64,000 nt of DNA. Origin: an uncultured Lachnospiraceae bacterium (lineage in GTDB: Bacteria > Bacillota > Clostridia > Lachnospirales > Lachnospiraceae). Shown piece after piece: positions 14,748-22,091 of this stretch. The position numbers and the translations under genes were made by a program. The notes beneath the pieces are model-generated. The model was not told the origin of the DNA and ran no database searches. It was given only the letters and a program-made list of their open reading frames with translations. How positions within the stretch are numbered: position 1 is the stretch's first letter; every line of letters starts with the position of its first letter. The stretch spans positions 44,614 to 108,613 of the forward strand of contig CAJUAE010000002.1 in assembly GCA_910583965.1 (NCBI GenBank). The letters are read 5' to 3'.

Positions 14748-16550
14748 TTAAGCAAACAGCGCCTCAAATTCATCCCTGCCAATCTTCTCTTTCTCAAGAA
14801 GAAGATCCGCACAGGCATGCAATACCTTTTCATTTTTCAAGATAATATCTTTTGCCTTCTTATAACAGTCATCTACAATCGCCTTCACTTCAATATCAAT
14901 CTCACCAGCAACCGCCTCTGAATGACTTCTTGTGTGTGCCAAATCACGCCCAATAAATACTTCGTTGTCTTCCTCGTCATAATTGATGACACCAATATTC
15001 TCTGAGAAACCGTATTTTGTTACCATTGCTCTTGCCACTTTCGTCGCCTTTTTAATATCGCTCGACGCACCAGTTGTCACATCATCAAAAATAATCTCCT
15101 CCGCAATACGTCCGCCAAGCGATACCATAATATCCTGCAACATTCTACCCTTTGTGTTAAACATCTCATCACGCTCTGGAAGTGGCATTGTATAACCCGC
15201 AGCGCCAAGTCCTGTCGGTATAATCGAAACAGTATAGACAGGTCCCACATCAGGTAGTATATGAAACAAAATTGCATGTCCTGCCTCGTGGTAAGCTGTA
15301 ATTTTCTTTTCTTTTTCTGAGATAATACGACTCTTTTTCTCTGCACCAATTCCAACTTTAATAAAAGACTTCTTAATGTCATCCTGTTTGATAAAAACAC
15401 GGTTTTCCTTTGCAGCCTGAATCGCTGACTCATTCAAAAGATTTTCAAGGTCTGCACCAGTAAATCCTGCTGTTGTCTGTGCCACTTGCTTTAAGTCTAC
15501 ATCTTCAGAAAGCGGTTTATTTCTGGCATGTACATTTAGGATTTCTTCTCTGCCACCTACATCTGGCGGAGATACGGTAATCTTTCTATCAAAGCGTCCT
15601 GGACGCAGAATTGCCGGGTCCAGAATATCGACGCGGTTTGTTGCCGCCATCACAATAATACCCTCGTTTGTGCCAAAACCATCCATCTCGACCAACATCT
15701 GATTCAAGGTTTGCTCACGCTCATCATGGCCACCGCCCATACCAGTACCACGGCGTCTTGCCACGGCGTCAATCTCGTCGATAAACACAATGCAAGGCGC
15801 ATTTTTCTTTGCCTCCGCAAAGAGATCACGCACCCTTGACGCACCAACACCGACAAACATTTCCACAAAGTCAGAACCCGATATGGAGAAAAAAGGTACA
15901 TTCGCCTCGCCGGCAATCGCTTTTGCAAGCAATGTTTTACCAGTACCCGGTGCCCCTTCGAGCAACACACCCTTTGGAATCCTTGCCCCCACCTTTGTAT
16001 ATTTGCCTGGGTCCTTTAAAAAGTCTACAATTTCCTCAAGATCTTCTTTCTCCTCTTTTAAGCCCGCCACATCTTTTAATGTAACTTCTCCGCCAGTCAT
16101 AAGACGCGCTCTGCTCTTTCCAAAATTCATCATCTTTCCACCGCTGTTCCCGACATTTTGGGCATTCATCATACTAAACATAAACACCACAACAACCAAT
16201 AACATCAGCAATGGCAAAAGTTCTGTGATAAACCAATTCTCCTGTGGCACATCTTTCACAATTGGCTCTATATTGTATCCCTTCACAATCTCTTGTGCCT
16301 CAACAACATCAGATACATAGAGATTTCGTTGTTGGTTATCTTTTAATGTAATGCGCAGCATACCCGTTGGCACTTGCACATTAGGGTGAATTTCCACATC
16401 TACAACAAGACCTTCCTCCATCTCGGAAATCAATTGTCCCATTGTGTAGGATCCGCTGCTGCCACTGTTGGTACTTGCCCAAATCAACACCAGCACTAAT
16501 ATCAGTATAAATATAAATGTTAAATTAATTCCTTTTGCACCTTTTCCCAA
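14748..16550 (-). CDS. ftsH: ATP-dependent zinc metalloprotease FtsH
   Basis: 600-aa membrane AAA+ protease that degrades short-lived and misassembled membrane proteins. Two transmembrane helices (about 9-24 and 109-128) flank an extracytoplasmic domain. Walker A GAPGTGKT (about 199-206), Walker B IVFIDEIDA, the second-region-of-homology Arg in RPGRFDRK, and zinc-binding HEAGH (about 428) are intact. The reading frame begins with TTG at 16548-16550, 9 nt after GGGAGGAG; no nearby ATG fits, so a TTG start is the best call. It ends the conserved tilS-hpt-ftsH cluster. Confidence 0.97.
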   Translation of the reverse strand: MGKGAKGINLTFIFILILVLVLIWASTNSGSSGSYTMGQLISEMEEGLVVDVEIHPNVQVPTGMLRITLKDNQQRNLYVSDVVEAQEIVKGYNIEPIVKDVPQENWFITELLPLLMLLVVVVFMFSMMNAQNVGNSGGKMMNFGKSRARLMTGGEVTLKDVAGLKEEKEDLEEIVDFLKDPGKYTKVGARIPKGVLLEGAPGTGKTLLAKAIAGEANVPFFSISGSDFVEMFVGVGASRVRDLFAEAKKNAPCIVFIDEIDAVARRRGTGMGGGHDEREQTLNQMLVEMDGFGTNEGIIVMAATNRVDILDPAILRPGRFDRKITVSPPDVGGREEILNVHARNKPLSEDVDLKQVAQTTAGFTGADLENLLNESAIQAAKENRVFIKQDDIKKSFIKVGIGAEKKSRIISEKEKKITAYHEAGHAILFHILPDVGPVYTVSIIPTGLGAAGYTMPLPERDEMFNTKGRMLQDIMVSLGGRIAEEIIFDDVTTGASSDIKKATKVARAMVTKYGFSENIGVINYDEEDNEVFIGRDLAHTRSHSEAVAGEIDIEVKAIVDDCYKKAKDIILKNEKVLHACADLLLEKEKIGRDEFEALFA

Positions 16551-16579
16551 TTTCTGTCTCCTCCCAGTCCCGTCGCTGC

Positions 16580-17110
16580 CTACTCTTTGTCAAATGTAAC
16601 CACTCCAATGTACGGAAGGTTTCTGTAACGCTGATCATAGTCAAGACCATAACCTACCACAAATTTATCAGGTATCTCAAAGCCAGTGTAATCCACCTTC
16701 ACATCAACTACACGCCGCTCTGGCTTGTCAAGAAGTGTACAGAGCTTCATGCTTTTTGGCCCACGCTGCTCCAATAGTTCCAACAGATAGCTCAACGTTC
16801 TACCAGAATCCACAATGTCCTCCACGACAATCACATCCTTATCCTTTAACGGCTCATCAAGATCTTTTACAATCTTCACAATCCCGCTCGACTTCGTACT
16901 CCCGCCATAACTTGACACAGACATAAAATCCAGCGATACAGGAACTGTAATTCGCTTGGCAAGTTCACACATAAAAAAGCTGCCGCCCTTTAGCACGCAC
17001 ACTAAATGAACCTGCTTGCCTGCATAATCACGACTAATTTGTTCTCCGATTGCCTTTATCCTATCGTTTACCTCAACCTCTGTCAACATGACTTGAATCT
17101 TTTCAGCCAT
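16580..17110 (-). CDS. hpt: Hypoxanthine phosphoribosyltransferase
   Basis: 176-aa purine-salvage enzyme: hypoxanthine or guanine + PRPP gives IMP or GMP. The PRPP-binding motif VIVVEDIVDSGRTL is intact, as are LKGGSFFMCELAKRI and the C-terminal YTGFEIPDKFVVGYGLDYDQRYRNLPYIG, the usual hpt signature of Firmicutes. The ATG at 17110 has a strong AAAGGAGG. It lies 29 bp before ftsH and 51 bp after tilS, as in Bacillus. Confidence 0.96.
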   Translation of the reverse strand: MAEKIQVMLTEVEVNDRIKAIGEQISRDYAGKQVHLVCVLKGGSFFMCELAKRITVPVSLDFMSVSSYGGSTKSSGIVKIVKDLDEPLKDKDVIVVEDIVDSGRTLSYLLELLEQRGPKSMKLCTLLDKPERRVVDVKVDYTGFEIPDKFVVGYGLDYDQRYRNLPYIGVVTFDKE

Positions 17111-17161
17111 AATTCGGTCCTCCTTTGTTTAACATACACCCTGACAATACACAGAAAATTT

Positions 17162-18604
17162 TTAATATGAATCCTTCTCAAAAACAACATGCAAAATCAT
17201 CTTTGTGTGCTCGCTGACTTTATAATAATTGCTGATTCGCTCACCCACAATCCAAATGATATGTCTGTCATCTGCGAGAAGACATATCTGATCCCGCTCT
17301 TTTTGCGGAATCTTGTGGTCAATAAAGTATGACTTAAGCGTCTTATGATGATTCATAGAATTTACTGTCAGATAATCCCCCGGCATACGAGTTCTTATGA
17401 CAATACTATTTTTTATTTTACCATAATCAAACCATTTCGTATACTTATTTTGCGGAATATTTTCAAAATCAATACCATTTTTTCCCACAGGAATTATCTT
17501 TGCTCGCATCTTTTGATGTGCGCTAATAGAAAATACCAGTTCTTCTCCTGCCAAAAGTGCATCCTGTTGGGCAGAAGATAACACAATTTCTGGCAAAACT
17601 ATCTTCTGCACCATTTTTTGTGTCACACAGTCTGCAGAAACCTTGAATAGACAAACTCCAGTATAAGTGCGTTCTGCTCGCAACTGGTAAGGAAGCATCA
17701 CTGTCTTTCCACACTGACTATTCATCAGTGCCTGCACCTGTCTAACATGCACTGCTTCCAAGTCCTTTCTACTGCCAGATGCCTGTGCAAGCGCCTCCAA
17801 AATCACCTCTCCCTGTATTGTGCTGTGAAGTTGCAAAAACCTTTCCTTATCAATATAAAAAACATCTTCCTCCACTTTGACACAGGCAGCAAATCCCTGT
17901 TTTGTAAGGTCTGCAATCAGCGCATACGCATCCTTTATCCGCCCACAAGCATTATGAATGTGCTCCACTGCTGCCGCATTAATTTGTTTTACTGCAGTAT
18001 CCAGAATATGGTGCCGAATTATATTTCTTGAATAATTATCTTCCAAATTGGTGCTGTCTATACAATATGGTATGTTTCTTTCTTGTAAGAACGACTCAAT
18101 CTCACTCCGCGATAGACACAATAAGGGTCGAATAATTTTATCGCGCACAGGTTGTATTCCTGTCAATCCTTTCAATGAAGTTCCCCGAAACAAGTGAAAC
18201 AAAAACGTCTCACAACAGTCATTTTTATTGTGTGCGACAGCAATCTTTCCCTTTTCTGTGCCCAGCTCCTGTATAAATGCATTGTAGCGCACAATACGAC
18301 CGGCTTCCTCTGTAGAAATATGGCGTTGTTGCGCAAGTGTTCTTACATCCTGTTCCACTAGGATAAAAGGTATTTGCGCTGCACTACATAATTTTCGCAC
18401 ATACGCTGCATCCTTTGAGGCATCTGTTCGTATCAAATGATTGACATGGACTACACGCAGCGCAAATGGAATCCGCTTGCGAAATTCAAGAAGCATCACA
18501 AGTAGGCAGACAGAGTCTGCCCCTCCTGACACGCCCGCCACAATGCAGTCGCCCTCCGCAATCATATGATGTTCCTCTACATATTGTAACACTTTATCGA
18601 ACAT
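17162..18604 (-). CDS. tilS: tRNA(Ile)-lysidine synthase
   Basis: 480 aa. Modifies C34 of the CAU anticodon of a minor tRNA-Ile to lysidine, using ATP and lysine, which changes both charging and decoding to isoleucine; essential. The PP-loop ATP-pyrophosphatase motif SGGADS (Ser26-Ser31) is followed by VVHVNHLIR, AHNKNDCCETFLFHLFRG and GIQPVRDKIIRPLLCLSRSEI. The C-terminal TilS substrate domains are present (MPGDYLTVNSMNHHKTLKSYFIDHKIP). Starts 5 bp after the spoIIE stop, whose last codons carry the GGGAGG site, so the two are translationally close. Confidence 0.96.
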   Translation of the reverse strand: MFDKVLQYVEEHHMIAEGDCIVAGVSGGADSVCLLVMLLEFRKRIPFALRVVHVNHLIRTDASKDAAYVRKLCSAAQIPFILVEQDVRTLAQQRHISTEEAGRIVRYNAFIQELGTEKGKIAVAHNKNDCCETFLFHLFRGTSLKGLTGIQPVRDKIIRPLLCLSRSEIESFLQERNIPYCIDSTNLEDNYSRNIIRHHILDTAVKQINAAAVEHIHNACGRIKDAYALIADLTKQGFAACVKVEEDVFYIDKERFLQLHSTIQGEVILEALAQASGSRKDLEAVHVRQVQALMNSQCGKTVMLPYQLRAERTYTGVCLFKVSADCVTQKMVQKIVLPEIVLSSAQQDALLAGEELVFSISAHQKMRAKIIPVGKNGIDFENIPQNKYTKWFDYGKIKNSIVIRTRMPGDYLTVNSMNHHKTLKSYFIDHKIPQKERDQICLLADDRHIIWIVGERISNYYKVSEHTKMILHVVFEKDSY

Positions 18605-18609
18605 TTGTA

Positions 18610-19863
18610 TTATACAGCCTCCCTACGCCGTTTCACACAGCAGGTAAGAACTGTCATATCATCTCGAATGCGCCCGTTATCACTGTTGATAGCACACTGC
18701 AAAAGATAGTCCGCCATCTCTTTAGGATTGATGATACGACTCCTAGAAATCAGTTCTCGCATTCTGCCTGTAGTCTCCCTATCAATTGCATCTGATATTC
18801 CATCAGACACCATGACAAGCATATCTGTATCTGCCAATCTGACACTCTGCGTAATCGGGCTTAACTCCTCCATGCTGCCGAGAGGAAGCGTGTCCGCCGA
18901 CACCTCATCCACCCAATTTCCGCGCTTAATATAGCTTGCCGCCGCACCTGCCTTGACAAATTCTGCCTCTCCTGTCAACAGATTGACTGCACACAAGTCA
19001 AGCGTTGTCAGATTACAACAACGGTTCTGCGCAGCAATCGCGCCGTTAACCATGGAAAACGCCTTCTCTTTCGGAAAACCAGCCTCCAAAAAACGTTCCA
19101 TAAACTCCACAACTGCCTGACTATCTCTACATGCTTGTGCACCACTTCCCATACCGTCTGCAATCATGATAATCATTTGATTTTGATTATATTCCTCCAC
19201 AGAGAAATTGTCACCTGAAATTTTCTCATCTTCTCGCACTGCGCGAGAAATAGCACTTAGAACCTTGTATTTTGGCTCGTCCTCATAGATAAATGTATGA
19301 TATCCTCTTTCAATCATCAGTGCGCTCTCTGCTGACAAAACAAGGCTTCTGCCAAAAAATTCAGAGAGCAACTCCCCTAAAACACATGCTGGCACTCCAT
19401 GTCTACTAATTGTTCGCGCCTCAATGCTAATTTTGCTCCCACAGCGACCATCCGCTGCGCTCCCATAGTTTCCCGCGTCACCGCCTTCTAGAAAAATTAA
19501 TCCATGTACGATAATACCGCGTTTTTTTAAATATTGTATTAACGTTCGTTTCTTATGTGCCATTGGTATACTAAAATGTACAACCGTATCTGCCACATCA
19601 GCAAACGCATCTGAAATCTCGTCAAGATGATTTGCAAAAACTTCCTTGGTCTCTTGTATCTGTTTCTGGTAGAGCATGTCCTTTCTGTCGATGCATGTGT
19701 AGTCAGCATCTGGTATATTGCGATAAAGTTTTGCCAACTCCTCATATGTCTCTGCCAAACAGTAGAGTTTTCGTTTGCTATATCCGTTAAATAGATATCC
19801 TTCTGTGATTCCCGATTTATTTTCTGCCTCTCGCGAAGCCTTTGGTGTCCATACTTTCAACAT
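18610..19863 (-). CDS. spoIIE: SpoIIE-type PP2C phosphatase, soluble short form
   Basis: 417 aa. In sporulation SpoIIE dephosphorylates SpoIIAA to release sigma-F in the forespore. The C-terminal phosphatase domain has MIIMIADGMGSG (about 227-238), LTTLDLCAVNLLTGEAEFVKAGAAAS, MLVMVSDGISDA and DDMTVLT, with the metal-binding Asp residues present. It sits at the conserved spoIIE locus between divIC and tilS. B. subtilis SpoIIE has about 827 residues with ten N-terminal transmembrane helices; here none are present and only part of the middle oligomerisation region remains (about 1-200). The divIC terminator directly upstream rules out a longer product. Start at 19863 behind GGGGGA. Confidence 0.85.
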   Translation of the reverse strand: MLKVWTPKASREAENKSGITEGYLFNGYSKRKLYCLAETYEELAKLYRNIPDADYTCIDRKDMLYQKQIQETKEVFANHLDEISDAFADVADTVVHFSIPMAHKKRTLIQYLKKRGIIVHGLIFLEGGDAGNYGSAADGRCGSKISIEARTISRHGVPACVLGELLSEFFGRSLVLSAESALMIERGYHTFIYEDEPKYKVLSAISRAVREDEKISGDNFSVEEYNQNQMIIMIADGMGSGAQACRDSQAVVEFMERFLEAGFPKEKAFSMVNGAIAAQNRCCNLTTLDLCAVNLLTGEAEFVKAGAAASYIKRGNWVDEVSADTLPLGSMEELSPITQSVRLADTDMLVMVSDGISDAIDRETTGRMRELISRSRIINPKEMADYLLQCAINSDNGRIRDDMTVLTCCVKRRREAV

Positions 19864-19898
19864 AACATTGTCCCCCTGTTATTCTTTTCCACCTCTTT

Positions 19899-19931
19899 AG
19901 TATAAAAGGGAATCCGTTCATATTTTGTCAA
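19899..19931 (-). promoter_or_regulatory. Spo0A-style promoter of spoIIE (21-bp spacer)
   Basis: On the minus strand TTGACA (19926-19931) and TATACT (19899-19904) are 21 bp apart. This unusual spacing is what I recall for Spo0A-activated sigma-A promoters of B. subtilis spoIIE (21 bp) and spoIIG (22 bp). The -35 overlaps TGTCAAA on the plus strand, one base from the Spo0A box TGTCGAA, and a second TTGTCAATG lies about 30 bp upstream. Spo0A control is inferred. Confidence 0.55.
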
Positions 19932-19971
19932 ACCCATGCACTGATTTATAATTTTTCATTGACAAAAATCA

Positions 19972-20005
19972 GCACCGTTATATAGGATTTTCCCAATAAC
20001 GGTGC
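19972..20005 (-). terminator. Terminator after divIC
   Basis: GCACCGTTAT pairs with ATAACGGTGC and is followed on the minus strand by TGATTTTTG, 4 bp past the divIC stop. It separates the hup-divIC transcript from spoIIE. Confidence 0.85.
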
Positions 20006-20009
20006 AACG

Positions 20010-20351
20010 TTAATCAACCTCCTGAAATATAATCTCATTTTCATACACAAGTCCCAGTTTATCTTTTGCCACTTCCTCTGCATACTTTTTTGTCTTTGTG
20101 TACGTGGCAAACGCCTCAAGCTCCTTTGCGCGCGATTCCTCCACAGCAATAAGCCGCAAAAGCTCCTGTTCTCTGGCTGCATATGTCTTTTCTTTTTGTT
20201 TCAGGGAGATAGAATGAATGCCAACCACACTGGTCATAATCAGAATTGCAAATGCGGCAATCAGCATTCCCAGACGGTTCTCATTCCTGTCGCGAAGAAA
20301 CTCCGGCGTTTTTCTTTTTGTCTTTTTTGTGTCTTTTTTTCTTTTTGCCAT
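20010..20351 (-). CDS. divIC: Septum formation initiator DivIC (FtsB-like)
   Basis: 113-aa bitopic division protein. A very basic cytoplasmic N-terminus (MAKRKKDTKKTKRKT), one transmembrane helix (about 27-46), then an extracytoplasmic coiled coil (about 49-85) and the short C-terminal KLGLVYENEIIFQEVD typical of DivIC. It bridges early and late divisome proteins with FtsL and DivIB. I use the ATG at 20351, 5 nt after AAGGAAAC; the frame is open to 20423 but that extension is not DivIC-like. The first 71 bp overlap the 3' end of yabQ in another frame. Confidence 0.88.
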   Translation of the reverse strand: MAKRKKDTKKTKRKTPEFLRDRNENRLGMLIAAFAILIMTSVVGIHSISLKQKEKTYAAREQELLRLIAVEESRAKELEAFATYTKTKKYAEEVAKDKLGLVYENEIIFQEVD

Positions 20352-20823
20352 GTTTCCTTTTCTCCCTTCTTTGTTTTGTCTTTGTAGAATGATATACTTC
20401 AATATTATGATGAATTGTCGCATACGTCAACCGAATTTTTCTGATTGCCGCACGTTTTTGACGTTTGATTGGCTCCAACAACTTCCGAAATAAACGCAAC
20501 AAATTACCAATTGTCTTGTCTATAACAAAATAGCTGACCTTGATAAAAAATCGTCCTATTGTGACAGCATACACTAGCATACCAACTGCTGCCCCAAACA
20601 CTGCCGCAAAGCGTATCACACCATTATTTCCATAATATAAAAGAGCAAAACTGAAACAAAACCAGACAATCCAATACAGAAGGTCCTCCAAATCGACTGC
20701 AATCCTGCCATGTCTTATCAATCTTCGAAACAGACGAAGCAAATCATACGAAAACGCCATACAGGCTCCAGTTGCAATGGAAGCCAACCAAAAATGCCAT
20801 TCTCTGATAATCTCTCCACTCAT
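20281..20823 (-). CDS. yabQ: Spore cortex biosynthesis protein YabQ
   Basis: 180-aa membrane protein required for cortex formation in Bacillus. Four or so hydrophobic segments in the first 110 residues (HFWLASIATGACMAFSYDLL, LLYWIVWFCFSFALLYY, IRFAAVFGAAVGMLVYAV) and the YDLLRLFRRLIRH motif are typical. The C-terminal tail is extremely basic (KKKKRHKKDKKKN) and overlaps the start of divIC. Start at 20823 shares one base with the yabP stop. Gene order yabP-yabQ-divIC matches endospore formers. Confidence 0.9.
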   Translation of the reverse strand: MSGEIIREWHFWLASIATGACMAFSYDLLRLFRRLIRHGRIAVDLEDLLYWIVWFCFSFALLYYGNNGVIRFAAVFGAAVGMLVYAVTIGRFFIKVSYFVIDKTIGNLLRLFRKLLEPIKRQKRAAIRKIRLTYATIHHNIEVYHSTKTKQRREKRKHGKKKKRHKKDKKKNAGVSSRQE

Positions 20824-21128
20824 CAGCTAAACAGGCGTGTAAGCAGCCCCTCTCCTTTTTTTGCCAGAGTATTCTTGTCAGAATAGGTAAGTGCATCTAC
20901 TCTGCCATCTACATCTGCTTCACCCTTCTCTAGATTCAGTCTACTCACATGAAGACCACTACCCTTGATGGCAAGCATCCCATCTACCGTCTCCATAAGG
21001 ATATTATTTTCATCAAAGGAATGAACCTCCAACACTCCTGTTATTTTACAGTCTCGGCGCTGCTCCATGCCCAGCCTGTGCTTTCCTATGTTCGCACCTG
21101 TGCTTCCATTTCTGCTCTCCATAGACAT
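20823..21128 (-). CDS. yabP: Sporulation protein YabP
   Basis: 101 aa. The core KITGVLEVHSFDENNILMETVDGMLAIKGSGLHVSRLNLEKGEADVDG is a clear YabP/YqfC-family domain (CKITGVLEVHSFDE, GLHVSRLNLEKGE), needed for spore coat/cortex assembly. I start at ATG 21128, 4 nt after AAAGGA; the frame is open to 21233 but that part overlaps rqcP and is not conserved-looking. Followed immediately by yabQ. Confidence 0.9.
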   Translation of the reverse strand: MSMESRNGSTGANIGKHRLGMEQRRDCKITGVLEVHSFDENNILMETVDGMLAIKGSGLHVSRLNLEKGEADVDGRVDALTYSDKNTLAKKGEGLLTRLFS

Positions 21129-21201
21129 TGTCCTTTCCTCATCCAAGGAAGTACTCCATACATTATATGGAAGAAAATACACAGATATGACCTTGTTCCC
21201 A

Positions 21202-21441
21202 TCAAATATAACGGAACAATTCCTTTGCCTCATCTTTCTTCACAGTCTCTTGCACATCAAGAATCTCCACTTTTGTCTCTTTATTGCCAAACTGAATTGT
21301 TAGGATATCCCCCACTTTGACATTTGCAGATGCCTTTGCTGGCTTGTCGTTAATAAGCACACGCCCTGCATCACAAGCCTCGTTCGCAACAGTACGACGT
21401 TTTATAATACGCGAAACCTTTAAAAATTTATCCAATCTCAT
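21202..21441 (-). CDS. rqcP: S4-domain RNA-binding protein RqcP (YabO)
   Basis: 79 aa, nearly all an S4 RNA-binding domain: MRLDKFLKVSRIIKRRTVANEA, then AGRVLINDKPAKASANVKVGDILTIQFG. RqcP works with RqcH on the 50S subunit in adding alanine tails to stalled nascent chains in ribosome quality control. The position directly after hup in a yabP-yabQ-divIC cluster agrees. I start at ATG 21441 after GGGAGGAA (about 11 nt); the earlier in-frame start at 21471 would lie in the upstream hairpin. Confidence 0.93.
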   Translation of the reverse strand: MRLDKFLKVSRIIKRRTVANEACDAGRVLINDKPAKASANVKVGDILTIQFGNKETKVEILDVQETVKKDEAKELFRYI

Positions 21442-21464
21442 ACACTCTCTATTCCTCCCAAACG

Positions 21465-21495
21465 GAAACAACCGATGAATATCATCGGTTGTTTC
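21465..21495 (-). terminator. Hairpin between hup and rqcP
   Basis: GAAACAACCGATG and CATCGGTTGTTTC (with a short loop) make a perfect stem in the 91-bp hup-rqcP gap. The following minus-strand sequence is TTTCCGTTTG, a poor U-run, so it probably attenuates and lets part of the hup transcript read into rqcP. Confidence 0.6.
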
Positions 21496-21532
21496 AAAAA
21501 ACTCAATCTAAAGAATTCGTCTTAAAGAACTA

Positions 21533-21808
21533 TTATCTGTTCACTTCGTCCTTTAATGCCTTACCTGGCTTGAACTTCGGTGCTTTAGATGCCTCAATCT
21601 GCATCGTCTCGCCTGTCTGAGGATTTCTGCCTTCTCTGGCTGCTCTCTCAGAAACCTCAAATGTACCGAATCCTACCAACTGAATCTTCTCACCCTTCTT
21701 TAATTCTCTGGCAACAACCTCTGTGAAAGCGGTAAGAGCTTTCTCTGCGTCCTTCTTTGTCATCTCCGCTTGCTCAGCCATAGCAGCAACTAATTCTGTT
21801 TTGTTCAT
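21533..21808 (-). CDS. hup: HU-family DNA-binding protein
   Basis: 91-aa histone-like nucleoid protein. The sequence MNKTELVAAMAEQAEMTKKDAEKAL and the hallmark GFGTFEVSERAAREGRNPQTGE (DNA-clamping arm) followed by KAPKFKPGKALKDEVN are standard HU. I start at ATG 21808 behind GAGGAGG (about 8 nt), not at the upstream 21850. A strong promoter lies about 95-120 bp upstream. Confidence 0.97.
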   Translation of the reverse strand: MNKTELVAAMAEQAEMTKKDAEKALTAFTEVVARELKKGEKIQLVGFGTFEVSERAAREGRNPQTGETMQIEASKAPKFKPGKALKDEVNR

Positions 21809-21898
21809 TGTGAACTCCTCCTCTAAATTACTGTAAATAATATTACACAATAGCAGTCCTATTGCCGTTGATTTGCGCCGTTTTGACGCCTATATCTA

Positions 21899-21927
21899 TT
21901 TATAGGCGAAAAACCTTTGTTTGTCAA
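21899..21927 (-). promoter_or_regulatory. Promoter of hup
   Basis: TTGACA (21922-21927), 17-bp spacer, TATAAA (21899-21904) on the minus strand. High-quality housekeeping promoter, fitting an abundant nucleoid protein. Confidence 0.85.
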
Positions 21928-22091
21928 GGAAAAATGCCTAAAATTTACTGTTTTTTAGACGTTTTTTATCAATCGTTATTATTCAGGACAATATGCAAAA
22001 TTTTGCTGCGCAAAAATCGTTCTGCACACTTGAATCACGCTCTTATGAAATACACAGTATATGCGTATTCCTGACCCATAAAAAGTAACTA

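Noticed and set aside
15790..16320. 176-codon plus-strand frame over ftsH
   Set aside because: Antisense to ftsH motifs; no ribosome binding site and no recognisable domain.
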